Shown piece by piece: positions 9,430 to 20,800 of a DNA stretch of 64,000 nucleotides. A program made the translations under genes and the position numbers. Every line of letters begins with the position of its first letter. Position 1 is the first letter of the stretch. The notes below the pieces were generated by a model that saw nothing but the letters and a program-made list of their open reading frames with translations, was not told where the DNA came from and searched no databases. Origin of the DNA: Diacronema lutheri (taxonomy: Eukaryota; Haptophyta; Pavlovophyceae; Pavlovales; Pavlovaceae); contig JAGTXO010000013.1 of the NCBI GenBank assembly GCA_019448385.1, forward strand, positions 806,001 to 870,000, written 5' to 3'.

Positions 9430-12365
9430 TCATCTTCTGATGGCGCGCGGCCGCTCCAGGCTACCAGTGCGAGGCGACGGCTCGGGGCTCATCGGCAGCG
9501 TGCGCGGAACGATGTGGCGGGCAGGGCTGGCCGCATTCCGCAGCACCCTCGACGTGCTCGCCGGCGTGCCACAATGGCCAAGCTGCGGCGGATCGGCGGA
9601 CGAGGCGGAGAGTGCGCTGCCGCTCGCCGACGCCGGCAGCACACCCGCTCTGCTGGTCGGCGAGCGCGCTTGCAATGGCGGCGATGATGGTGCGTCGCTT
9701 TCGCTGCCGCGCAAGCTCGCGGGCGGCGTGGCGGCGTGCGCCCATCCATGCAACGCATCGCCATCGGGCGCGCGCAGGCACGCGCTCGTCGCGCTGGGCG
9801 CGACGGGCGCGGAGGGCAGCGGTGTGTCGGAGGGCGAGCGCGTTGGCCCGCCGTGCACGTCGGCGGGCGACGGCGAGCGGCGCGGGCTGCCAGGCAGCGC
9901 CGCGCGTGCGCTCGCCGCAGCCGCGGCGGCGACCGCCGCTCGCGAGCCGCGCGCCGCGCCGTACGCGCCTGCGCCGTCGGCGCCGACGGAGGGCAGCATG
10001 GCCGAACTCGACGCGGGTCTCCTCGCACCGCGCCACGTGGGCGCGACGCCAATCCCGTCGGCCGGAGCCATGGGCGGGAGCAGCTTGCTCGGCTGCCGCA
10101 GGCCGCCGCCGCTGCCGCCGCCGTCGCCGCCTCCGCCGCTGGCAGAGCGGAGGCCCTGCGCCGTGCCGCCGCGCACGGCCGCATGCTGCAGCAGCATGGC
10201 GGCGGCCATGCCGTCGCTCGGCGCCACTGAGCCCTGCATTGCCGCGCGCATCGCGGCGCGTGCGCGCGTCGCCGCCAGCACCGCCGCCTGCGGCGTGCGC
10301 GCGCGCGCCCCCGCGGCGCGCGCGGCCGCGATCGCGGCGGCCGCAGTTGGGTGCGGCCCCTGCGGCGGCTGCGAGCGGAGCGCGCCGAGCTTGTCAAGGT
10401 GGGCGATGAGCTCGGCGGTGATCGGCGCCTTGGCCGCCGTGCGTAGCGCGTCGCCCTTGCCCACGCCGTCGCCTCGTCCTCGCTCGTCTCGCGCGCCCGC
10501 CAGCATGCCGAGCCCGCCAAAGACGCCGCCACCCGCGCCAACGCGCCGCCCGCGCGCGGCTGCGCTCGCGCCGAGCGCGGCGTCGGGCTGCGCGGCGGGC
10601 GCGTAGCGCATCGCGACCTGTAGCGTGTGCGAGAGCTGGTGCACGCGCCACTTGTGCGTCGGGAAGTGGTCGAAAAGCGCAGCAGCGTGCACGACAGCTG
10701 ACTCGGCATGCGCGAGTGCAACCAGATCGATATGCGCCATACTCTTGAGCGCGGCGGCGAGCGCGCCGTGGTGGATACCATCGTCGACGTAGCCGGTGAC
10801 GAGCTCGCCGAATGAATCTTCCAGCGCGCGCAGCCGGCGCAGCGCGAGGCGGAGCACCTCCTGCACGAGGCCGCCCGTCGCGTCGCGGTGCTCGAGCGCG
10901 TCGCCCATCACGCGCATCTGTGTTTGCACGGAGCCCTGCAGCTGCGAGAGCTCGCCGGCCATCGTGCGCAGCTCGGTCATCGCGCTGTCGAGCGCGAGCT
11001 CCGACTCGATGCGCGCCGTCTCCACGTCCTGCAGCTTATGCGCCGTCGCCTTTTGCTTCTGCGCGACCATCGCCACCGTCGTCGCAAGCGCGGTCGCCTG
11101 CTCGGTGGCGAGCGCTTTCTTCGCCTCGAGCTCGGCGACGCGCGCGTCGGCCTCCTTGAGGCGGAGCTCGGCCTCGGCGTGCGCCGCGGTCAGCAGCGCC
11201 TCCACGTCCGTCCACGCCGCGCGCTCCTTCTCAAGCTCGCCAACGCGGCCGCGCAGCGTGTCGGCGGTCGCCTTGGCGCGCACAACCTGCAAGGCTCGCC
11301 GGAATGGCGGGCGGCGGCGCGTGGCGGCGGCGCGTGTGGCGGCGCGGCGGCGCGTGGCGGCGCGGCAGGCACGGCTCAGCGTCGGCGCGGGATAGACGGC
11401 GCGTCGCCCGCGGTGAGGACAGCGATGGCGCGAGCGATGGGCGATGGGGCGACGGCGGGCGAGGGCGCGGCGGGCACCTGCTGCGCGCAGAGCGTCGAGA
11501 AGACGAATGCAGCCTTCCGTCGCTTCTCGATCTCCTCGCGGTGCTTCTCCTTGAGCTCGTTCATCGTCACCTTCGCCGTGTCGATCTGCTTGGCTGCCTG
11601 CTTCTCCGAGAGCGCGGCGAGGCCAAGGGCGTTGGCTTGGCGTAGCGAGAGCTTGCGCAAGCCCTCTGCACGCGCCTCGACCGCCTCGACGCGCTGCTGC
11701 AGGCGCGCCTGGATCTCGGCGGCCTCGCGCTTCACTTTCTCCGCCGTCTGCTCGAGCTCCGCCGCCGCGCTTCGCCACGTCACGTCGACCGCGTCCGCGC
11801 GCTTCTTGGCCTGCAGGTCCTGGATCTTGGCGTCCTTCTCGGCGAGGAGCGGCTCCAAGTCGCGGATCGTGCCGAGCAGCGCGCTCACGTCGACGGCGCG
11901 CTCATTGATGCGATTGCGCTCGCGCGCGCGCTTCTCTTTCAGGTTGTCCACCTCCCGCTCGCGCACCGCGAGCTGCATCTTCAGCGCGGCGATCTTGGTC
12001 GACGACTCGGCGATCGCGACGCCGTGCGCGTGCGCCTCCTCCGTCAGCGCGACGCGCAGCGCCGAAGCCTCTGAATCGGCCTCGGGAGATTGGCGCGCCA
12101 CCGCATCCGTCGCGTCCGACTTGCGCTGCACCTGCTGCGTCAACTGCGAGATCTGCATCTTGAGTGTCGCGACCTCCTGCTTGAGGTTGTTGACCATCGT
12201 CCGCTCGACGCGGCGCATCTCCTTGCAGTTCGGGTTCTCGCAGGTCTCGTCGGGCTTGGCAAAGATGCCAACCGGCGAGCGGCCTTTGGGCGAGCGTGGG
12301 GCTGAGCGCATGCCGACCTCGCCCCCGCTGCCGGCCGCATCGACGGCCGGCGGGGCCGGCAGCAT
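9430..12365 (-). CDS. Long coiled-coil protein with Ala/Gly/Pro-rich tail
   Basis: Complement of join 9430-11286 and 11478-12365, about 914 aa; an upstream in-frame ATG at 12536 is an alternative. The intron (phase 0) joins TLCAQQ to VVRAKATAD. Residues ~35-460 are heptad-rich coiled coil (QEVATLKMQISQLTQQVQ, RVGELEKERAAW, DARVAELEAKKALATEQAT). Upstream lies a short Cys pair (ETCENPNCKEM). A predicted helical region follows (about DSFGELVTGYVDDGIHHG to TLQVAMRYAP), then a ~370-residue low-complexity tail rich in Ala, Gly, Ser and Pro. No motor or nucleotide-binding motif is visible. A cytoskeletal, centrosomal or vesicle-tethering role would fit, but none is shown. Confidence 0.7.
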
Positions 12366-12478
12366 GCCCGCGCACCCCCGCTCGCGCCCGGCACGATGGC
12401 GCTCAAAAGAGAAACGGAAAGCGGAAAAGCTTTTTCCAGTTTTGACTTTTTGGGGGGAATGGCGGCTGCGCGCTGCAC

Positions 12479-12583
12479 GCTCGTCGTCAACTGCCTCGTG
12501 ATCGCCTCCGCACCACTCACGTGGCCTCGTGTTCATGCGCGCTCGTCGTCAACTGCTTCGTAATCGCCTCCAAACCAATCACG
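12479..12583. repeat. Imperfect 43-bp direct repeat between two minus-strand genes
   Basis: Copies at 12479-12521 and 12541-12583 share GCTCGTCGTCAACTGC and the rest of the unit with about five mismatches. They lie upstream of the coiled-coil gene and just downstream of the TIR-SAM stop codon. The duplication may hold promoter elements for the coiled-coil gene. The intergenic stretch 12366-12609 holds nothing else I can name. Confidence 0.6.
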
Positions 12584-12609
12584 CGTCACGGTCTTCTGGA
12601 GTCTGGATC

Positions 12610-13695
12610 TCACGCGCCGCCACCTCCGCTTGCGACCGGATCGAGCAGCGCGGCGGGCACGCCGCTCTCGTTGAACCTTTCGAGCCTTCCGAGCAGGTTG
12701 CGCCTGTGAATTTGGCCCATGCCAAGCGCCTCAAGCCCCGCCTCGTCCATCTGCGCAAGCCGCGTGCCGCTCACCTTCGCCTTCACGACCTGCGGCGCGT
12801 ACTTGGCGAGGCCGATGCCACAAAAGAGCTTGCGCACATCGGTGACGCTCAGCTGTGACAGCTCGAGCGTCGTGTCGGTAAGGCGACGCGGGAGCGTCAT
12901 GCTTGGCAGGCCGAGCGCCGACGTGCCGGCCGCCGCCTTGGCCGCCACCATCGCCTTCACCTCGGAAGGGCGCGTGATGCCCTCCAACTTCTCCTCGGCG
13001 GCGAGCGCCGCCGCGCGCGCGGCGGCCGGCGTCAGTGTGGAGGGCGACGCGGGCGGCGGCGGTACGGCACGCCTGGCCGGCGATGAGGTGGGCGAAGCGC
13101 CAGCCGAAGCCGCGGCAGCCTGCACCGCGGCCACTTTCGCCTTCACCTCGGACGGCTTGCGCGCGCGCAGCACGGCGCCTTCGGTCTCGACGATTTCCTC
13201 AGGGACCGCGGTCTCGGAGAAGCACTGTCGCGCAGCTGCGGCTGAGTTGCCGACGACGGACGGCTGCAGGTTCGTCATGAGCACGTCCGCCACCAGGTCC
13301 TGCACGCCCTCATCGAACAAGGCGCCGTCGGCCGAGAGATCGATCGGTCGGCTCGAGCCGAGCGCGGCGCCGAGCGCGGTGTTCGCGAACGCATCGCTGA
13401 ACGGCTTGGTGCAGCGCGGCTCCATAGCCACCGCAATGAGGCGCCCTTTCCCGAGCACGCGCAGCACCGCCGCGATCTCGAGCCGGGCCGCGTCGTCGGT
13501 GTGCTGCATGAGCGGCACGGTGAGGCACGCGATTGCGACATCGCACGCGGCCACGTTTGCGCCAGCCGTGCCGCCAACGGTGGGCGCAAGGCCGGCGGCG
13601 GTGAGCGCGGCGGCCAGCCGTTCGACGCGTGGCCGCACGTCGCGCCCAAGTTCGTCCGCTCCGGCCACGTTGAGCAAAAAGCATGAGCGCCCCAT
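12610..13695 (-). CDS. TIR-like and SAM domain protein
   Basis: Single exon, 361 aa. Residues ~1-140 match a TIR fold: a hydrophobic first strand (CFLLNVAGADE), strand B near CDVAIACLTVPLMQ, helix ARLEIAAVLRVLGKG, and strand LIAVAMEPRCTKP, which resembles the IPVVMEPR segment of protist TIR-SAM proteins. Glu73 in ARLEIAAVL falls where SARM1 has its catalytic glutamate (WVHKEIV). A low-complexity middle carries two PSEVKAxVAA repeats. A SAM domain occupies ~292-345 (LSVTDVRKLFCGIGLAKYA, LEALGMGQIHRRNLLGRL). SAM domains oligomerise, so a SAM-assembled NAD-cleaving TIR is plausible. The order is TIR-SAM, opposite to SARM1 (SAM-SAM-TIR). The TIR call rests on pattern similarity; the SAM call is firmer. 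The start codon is 7 bp from a candidate mobile element. Confidence 0.6.
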   Translation of the reverse strand: MGRSCFLLNVAGADELGRDVRPRVERLAAALTAAGLAPTVGGTAGANVAACDVAIACLTVPLMQHTDDAARLEIAAVLRVLGKGRLIAVAMEPRCTKPFSDAFANTALGAALGSSRPIDLSADGALFDEGVQDLVADVLMTNLQPSVVGNSAAAARQCFSETAVPEEIVETEGAVLRARKPSEVKAKVAAVQAAAASAGASPTSSPARRAVPPPPASPSTLTPAAARAAALAAEEKLEGITRPSEVKAMVAAKAAAGTSALGLPSMTLPRRLTDTTLELSQLSVTDVRKLFCGIGLAKYAPQVVKAKVSGTRLAQMDEAGLEALGMGQIHRRNLLGRLERFNESGVPAALLDPVASGGGGA

Positions 13696-13702
13696 CGGGG
13701 TC

Positions 13703-15036
13703 CAAGGGGATACAAAGTAGTATTTATACTAACGACGCTTTCCGACGGGTCAACAGATGGGGTCAGGAAGTGCGCAGCGAGGCGCCAGGCGGAGCAGGCC
13801 CAAAGGCCCACACGCGCCTAGCCACCGCGCGCCGCCGCCCGCGCGCCGCCGCACCGGTGGCCGCCGTCAATCACACCACCGGCCGACGCGCACGCGCACG
13901 CCGAGGCCCGAAGATCGTCGGCGACGACCGCCACCCCCGAGCCGCCGCCTGCCACGTCGCCAAGCCGCCCGCCGCCGCTGCAGAGCGCGACGCCCGCCGC
14001 CAGCGAGCCGCCGCCCTCCCCGCCGCGTCGCAGCCCCCTGCCGCCGCCGCGAAGCGCACCGCCACCCGCCGCCAGCGTGGCAAGCGCCGCGATGCTGGCC
14101 GCGTGGCCGCGCACGCGCGCCCCGCCACCCCCAAACCCACCGACCGGGGCGAAAAGTACGTTGTTCGCGGTGCCGGCGCAGTCGATGGGCAGGGGCGGCG
14201 GGGCGCGCGGAGCGCGGCCAGCAGAGCGCGAGGGCGCAGCCGTCGCAAGCGAAGATTTCGTCGTAGAGAAGGCCACGCCGCCGTCGCTCGTGCGGCCGTG
14301 CGCGCGCGCCCCGCCATCTCCAAACCCACCGACCGGGGCGAAAAGTACGTTGTTCGCGGTGCCGGCGCAGACGATGGGCAGGGGCGGCGGGGCGCGCGGA
14401 ACGCGGCCATCAGAGCGCGAGGGCGCAGCCGTCGCAAGCGAAGGTTTCGTCGTAGAGAAGGCCACGCCGCCGTCGCTCGTGCGGCCGTGCGCGCGCGCCC
14501 CGCCACCCCCAAACCCACCGACCGGGGCGAAAAGTACGTTGTTCGCGGTGCCGGCGCAGTCGATGGGCAGGGGCGGCGGGGCGCGCGGAGCGCGGCCAGC
14601 AGAGCGCGAGGGCGCAGCCGTCGCAAGCGAAGGTTTCGTCGTAGAGAAGGCCACGCCGCCGTCGCTCGTGCGGCCGTGCGCGCGCGCCCCGCCACCCCCA
14701 AACCCACCGACCGGGGCGAAAAGTACGTTGTTCGCGGTGCCGGCGCAGTCGATGGGCAGGGGCGGCGGGGCGCGCGGAGCGCGGCCAGCAGAGCGCGAGG
14801 GCGCAGCCTGGATGGCAAAGGCAGGCGTCGTCAAGGCAGCCGGCGTTTCGAAGCTGCCGGCCGGCACGGCCGCGCCGGCGCGCGCCGCGCCGACGGGGAC
14901 CACGGTGCCTCGCAGCTGTTCAAAAGCCTTTGGATTTATACTAACGACGCTTCCGACGGGTCAGGAAGTGCGGGGTCAGGAAGTGCGCAGCGAGGCGCCA
15001 GGCGAAGCAGGCCCGAAGTATTTTAGATCCCCTTGG
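13703..15036. mobile_element. Candidate non-autonomous DNA element with terminal repeats
   Basis: The left end reads CCAAGGGGATACAAAGTA; the right end carries the inverted ATCCCCTTGG (10 bp perfect, about 15 of 18 imperfect). Just inside each end is a direct repeat of about 80 bp (13722-13801 and 14934-15013) holding ATTTATACTAACGACGCT, TCCGACGGGTCA and GGTCAGGAAGTGCGCAGCGA. A 189-bp tandem repeat fills the centre. No transposase is seen. No clean target-site duplication is visible, although GGGT flanks both ends in some form. The ends are AT-richer than any nearby sequence. An alternative is a local duplication around a repeat-rich gene. Confidence 0.45.
14113..14808. repeat. 189-bp tandem repeat, about 3.6 copies
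   Basis: Units start with AAACCCACCGACCGGGGCGA at 14133, 14322, 14511 and 14700, exactly 189 bp apart, and are about 97% identical. Since 189 is 63 codons, long frames stay open on both strands: plus strand 14077-15123 with PTGAKSTLFAVPAQ repeats, and minus strand 13818-14903 with NNVLFAPVGGFGGGG repeats. Either might encode a repeat protein, but neither resembles a known family. The exact multiple of three hints at coding selection or at chance. Confidence 0.8.
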
Positions 15037-15178
15037 GTGGGTGGGTGGGTGCCCAGTTCTTCGATTGACTACTTACCAGTAGAAACGACGTGGAACTTTC
15101 CGCTAGGCGGACGAGGACGGTGACAGGATGAGAGTGAGCCCACCCCGCATGCCGCTCAACCGTTGCTCACGCGCGCTT

Positions 15179-15679
15179 CTACTGGCCGCCGCCGTCCTGC
15201 CGCAGCCAGTGCGGCAGCGGCATCGACCGCGCCTGCTCCGGCGCGCCGTACCCGCAGCCGCCGCCGCCGTCATCGCACGCGCCGGCCGCGCCGCCGGCCG
15301 CGGCGGGGTGTGGCGCGCAGCCGTAGGGCGCGCCATGGCAGCCGAGCGCGAGCTGCGCGTGCCCGCCAAGCACGCCCAATGTGCCGCAGCCGTGGCCGTG
15401 AGCGCAGCCGCGAACGCAGGCGCCTCCGGCCACACCCATGCCGAGCTTGCCATCGCCGGCGCCGCAGCCGATGTGCGCGAGCGGCACGCCTGGGCCATGC
15501 GCGTGCGTCAGCGCGTGAGGCTGCGGCTGCTGCGGCGAGCGCGCGTGGTGGCTCGCATGGCGTGAGAGCGATGGGGAAGATTCGGATTCAAAGACGACGG
15601 CCGCGAGCATGGAGTTGACGGTCGCCTGCGAGCCCGCGTTGTACAGGTCGTCGCCCCCGCCCCCGCCACCGCCACCACT

Positions 15680-15710
<31 letters not shown>

Positions 15711-17595
15711 CCGCTCGCCTGCTGTGTGAGGTCGCAGCCGGCGCAGCCGCCGCTGCCGGCGCACGCGCCGCCAGCGCCGCCGCTGAGAAGGCCAGCGGTG
15801 CGCGGGCCCGCGGGGGCAAACGCGCCAAGGCCACCACCCACCGCGCCCCACGAGCCACCGGCGCCGCCCGCGCCCGCGCCCGGAGCCGCCCAGCAGCCGC
15901 CATCGCTGCTGCCGCCCCACGAGATGGCACCCCACAACGAGCCGCCAGTGCCACCGCCGCCACCACCACAAGTCGCGCGGCCGCCCGGCGCGCCGCCGCC
16001 ACCCAGCGCGCCGCCGGCTGCGCTGCCGCCAGCGAGCGGCGCACAGCGCGCGGGCACGGCGAGCGGCTGCGTCACCGGCACCGCGGGCTGCGCGCCAACC
16101 GGTGCAGTGAACGGCTTGGCAGTTGGGTTGCAACCGACGCTCTTGCGCAGCGCCGCAACTGCCCTCTGCTCCTCGACGCCACCGGCGCAGCAGCCGCCGT
16201 TGCGGCCGGTGTAACCGCCATGCACGCCGTTACCGCCGCACGCGCTCGTCGACGCCAGCCGCGGCTGCGCGGCCAGCGGCTGCGCGCACGGCGCAGCCGA
16301 CTCGCATCGCGCGGCTTGCGCGGCGAGCATGCCGTGCGCACCGCTCAGGTGCGCGTCGGCTGCGGCGAGCAGCGCGGCGGCGGGCGGAGGCGCGGACGCC
16401 CACTTGGGCAGCTGCGCGCCGCAGCCGGCGGCGGCGAGGCTGGTAAGGGACAGGGGCGGCGGCGGCGGCGTCTGCTGCGTCATGCGCGCCGTGCCCGCGG
16501 CGGCAAACGCGGCGGAGGTGCGTGCGAGGTGCGTGCAGCTCGAGGTTGGCGGTGCGAATGGCATGAAGGAAGGCGGCTGCATCTGCTGCGGCGGCTGGTG
16601 CGAAAGGGTCTGCCCTGTGCTCCAGTCCCCATCGTGAGCTGCACGTGAGAGGGGCGCGGGGGGGAGGCAGAAGGGGAGCGAAGGGGGGGGGGGGGGGGGG
16701 GGGAGGGGGGAGGAAGGCACGCTCGCGTCAAGTCGCGCAGCGCGGGCGTGGCACGCTCGCGCCGCGCAGTGCGGCAGGGCAATGGCGGGTGGCAATTGCA
16801 CCAGCTGCGCAGCATGGCGAGCGAGCACAAGCGCGCAATGCGGCGATCGGCACGCGAGTCGCTCAAGGGAGGCAGCAGCGCGCACCGGCCATGTTCATCT
16901 GCGCGTGAGCCGTCTGCCGCTGCGCGTAGCCCTGCGCGGCATACGGTGGCGCAGCGTTCTGTGGCAGCGGGCACGAGGCAGCACCGCCAGTGCAGCAGCC
17001 GGCATGGTTCGCGATGCGCTCTGTAACCGAAGAATGCAGCTGTGGCGCGCTGCCAACGGCGCCGACGCCCATCCCACCAAGTGCGCCGGGCGGAGCGCCG
17101 AGCTGCAGCTGCTGCAATTGCTGCAGCTGCAGCTGCTGCTGTGCCGGCTGCGACTGAGCGGGCGCCGGTGACAGGCGCACGCCGCTGTCGGCGGCACCGC
17201 TGACGCACGCGTTTGTGGGGGCGCGCGGCTGCTGCTGCACACCATGCGCTGCCTGCTGCGCCTGCTGCTGCGCCTGCTGCTGCGCCTGCTGCTGCGCCTG
17301 CTGCTGCTGTGTCGACCAGCCGCTCTTCTGCACGGGCTGCGCGCCCAGCCCGTGCGCTGCGCCTTGCGCGGCGGCACACGCGCCGCCTGCCGCCGTCGCG
17401 GCCGCCGCAGCCGCGCGCGCCGCATTCCGGTCGGCGCGCAGCTGCGTCCGCGTGGGCGCTGCGCCGCCGGCGCCCGGCACGGCGCCAGCAGCGGCGCCGA
17501 CCGAGACCGTCGGCGCGGCACATCTGCTGCTCGCGCTCGGCGCGCCGGCGCCGCGCGCATTGGCCGCGCAGCTCGCGGCGTGCGCCTGCGCCTGC

Positions 17596-17637
<42 letters not shown>

Positions 17638-17847
17638 GCCGCGCCACGACCGCCCGCTCGCGCGCTTGAGCTCAACGCGGCCGCCGCCTGCGCCTTGCCG
17701 CTCGCACCGGGCGCGTGCTGGGGCGGCGGGGACGCATGCGGGCTGGGCGCGGATGAGTGCACCGGCGAGAGCTGAGCGATGCACAATGGCGGCGGGACTT
17801 GACCAAAGACGCCGCCGCCGCCGCCGCCGTCAGCGGTAGCAGCGTGC

Positions 17848-17878
<31 letters not shown>

Positions 17879-20800
17879 GCGCGCCGCGCGCGCCGCGCGC
17901 GCCACCGCTGCCTGCAGCCGAGGCGACCGCTTGCTGCCCTGGCAGCCCGCCAACTGCGCTGGCGCCACCCGCAGCTGCGCACGCACGCGTCGGCGTCACT
18001 GGCTCGCTCCGCGCGCCGCCGCCGCCGCCGCCGCCACCGCCGCCACCGCCGCCGCCGCCGCCCGCGGGCAAAGGCGACAACTGGTGAGAGTGCGTGGCAA
18101 CCGCCGGCTGCGCGCCGCCCCGCGCGCCGCCGCCCGCACCGCCTCCTCCACCGCCATGCTGTTGGCCCTTGGGCGACGGGCTGCCCACGCAGCCGGCGGC
18201 AGCTGCGACCGCACCGCCAGCGCGCGGTGAGTTGGGCTGCTGCACGGCAGGCGGGGCATTGGCGGCGGCGGCGGAGCCGCGGCGGGAGACCGGGCCGGCG
18301 GGCGTCGCCGCCGCCGCCGCCGCGGCGGCGGCGCACGCGGCGGCGCGGGCAGGCGCGCGCGCGCCTGCGGCTTGCGGCTGCGCGGGCAGCTTCAATGCAC
18401 CGGGTGGCTGCCGTCGCGCCGCGGCTGCGCCCGGCTGCGGCACGGGCGGCGGCGGCGTGCTGGCGGGCGGGAGCGGCGAGACGGGCGCGCTGCGCGCGAG
18501 CTGCAGCGGCTGCGACTGCCCTTTGTTGGCGCGCGCGCCGGCGCCAGCGACCACAGCGCCGCTCGGCGCGTCCCCGCCGCCCTCGACCTCGGCAGCGGCA
18601 GCGGCGGCTCGCGCGCGCCGGCCGCGGCGGGTCGCGCGGCCCTCGGCCTGCCCGCCCGCCGCCGCAGCAGCGGCTGATGCCGGCGCAGTCGCGACGGCTG
18701 CGATCGGCGCAGCCGCGGGCTCGGACGCGCGCGCGCACGCGCCGCCGCCGCCGCCTGCCGGCTGCGCGCCGGTGGCGGCGCCGGCGCGCACCACCGCACC
18801 AGGTGGCACGGGCGAGCGCGCATGCTGTTGCACCGGCTGCGGCGGCCCCTGCTGCCCGCCACCGCTGCTGGCCGCCGAGCCTGCGCTCGGCTGCGCGTGC
18901 TGCGGCGGCGGCTGCTGCAGTTTCACTGTGGCGGCGGGCGGCGGTTGCGCGCTGCCTCCGCACGATGGCACGTGCGGCGGCGCGGGCGCGTGCGCCAATT
19001 GCGCGCCAAGCGTGTGGGCAAGGCCCTTGCTCGCCTGCTGGCGCTGGCAGAGGCGAAGGATGAGTGCATCCTCGTCGTCGCTCGACCCGTCCGCGCGCTC
19101 CGAGCTCGACGAGTGCCGCTCGTCCGAGCCGCTCAACTCGCCGCCGCCGCCGCTCATGATGCTGCCGCCGCGCCCGGCGCCACCCTTGCCCGCCGCCGCC
19201 GCGCCCGGCGTGGCGGGCGCGCGCGGCTCGGCGGCGACGTCGCCAGCGGTACCCGGAGCGGCTGCCGCCGCCTTGGCCGCGCCCGCCTGCGCGCGCGTTC
19301 GCTGCCTCTGCCGCGCCTTCTTCGCCGCCTTTCGAGCGGTCCGCTCAGCAGCGCCAGCGGCCTCCTTCGCCTCGTCCGCGAGCAGCGAGTCGGCGATGGC
19401 CTGAAGCGCCGCGCACGCGCGTGCGGCCGGTACGCAGAGCGCGCGTGTCAGGTTATTGTACGCCGGCGCGCGAGCGGCCGCGCGGCCGTGGCCGCGCGCG
19501 CCGCCTGCATAGCCCGTGCACACGCGCGCACACGGCGGCGCGCACCTGAGCGGCCGCTTCCTGCCGCAGCGCGAGCACACGCTGCCAGCCCGCGCGCAGC
19601 TTGCTGAGCAGCACATGCGACAGCAGCCCGGCGAAGAGGGTGTTGCCCACGGCGAGAAGCCTGCGGTGCACGCGCGCGCGCGCGGCGCGTGTGGCGGTGC
19701 GGTTGCACAGGGCGCGCGCACGCATGCTCGCGTGGTGAAGGCGGCGCGCGCGCGCCCGGCGGCGGTGTGGGCCGCAACTCGGCGGTCTTGCAAGCACCAC
19801 TTTGCCTCCGCCGCGCGACGCAACGCGCCACGTGCAGCTCATCACACGCCTCGTGCGCGCGCGCGCGCCCATAGGTGTCCATCGCGCGGGTGTCCATCGC
19901 GCGGGTGTCCATCGCGCGGGTGTCCATCGCGCGGGTGTCCATCGCGCGGGTGTCCATCGCGCGCACGCGCGCGCGCACCGTGCGATGCGGCGTACACTCT
20001 CAAAGTTGCACACCTCGCTGATGGCGCGCGCGAGCAGCGGCGCGCACGACGGCATCGCCGCGTCCACATCGCTGTCGAGCGCGGGCAGGCCCCTGCCGCT
20101 CGCAAGGCAATCGACGAAACGCAGGATGGCTGCCGAGCCGACGATGTGCGACGCGGCGCATGGCGGCGAGCCGTGGAGCTGCGAGCAGCGGACGCCGCCG
20201 GCGAGGAGCTCGTCCTCGGCGGCCGCCATCAGCTCGAGCAGCGGCAGGATCGGCCCGACCTCAGCCGACGCGCCGCGGCCGCCGTCCGCGTCCGCTTCGT
20301 CCGACGTCGCCGACGCAGGCCGCGGTGGCGCGAGCCGGAAGCCGCCGCCTGACCCATCGTTGGGCGTCGCGCACTCGAGCAGCGCGCTCGCAGCCCGCAC
20401 GGCCGGCGCGTGCCGCGTGTCGGCGAGCAGCGCGTACGCAATGTCCGACGCGGCGAGCCGCCGCAGCAGCCGCGCGAGGCCGAGGGAAGGAGCGTTGAGC
20501 GCACTCGCGCCTGCGAGCGCCATCAATACGCCAGAGTCGTAGACGGGCCAGCACGGCTCGCGCGCGGCGACGAGGCGCGCCTGCGCGTCCGCGACCTCCG
20601 CGTCGGCGGCGAGCAGGCAGCGCGCCTGCGCGGAACGCGCGCGCGCGCGCGCGTGCGGCGCGGCGCGCGCGTCGCCATCGTGTCAGGCGTGACCTCCGCG
20701 TCGCCATCGTGTCAGGCGTGACCTCCGCGTCGCCATCGTGTCAGGCGTGACCTCCGCGTCGCCATCGTGTCAGCCGATGCGCGGAGGTCACCGATGCGTG

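Noticed and set aside
13682-15026. Plus-strand gene covering the 189-bp repeat
   Set aside because: Open frames exist on both strands because the period is a multiple of three. No domain, start context or splice evidence favours one, so it is listed as repeat/element only.
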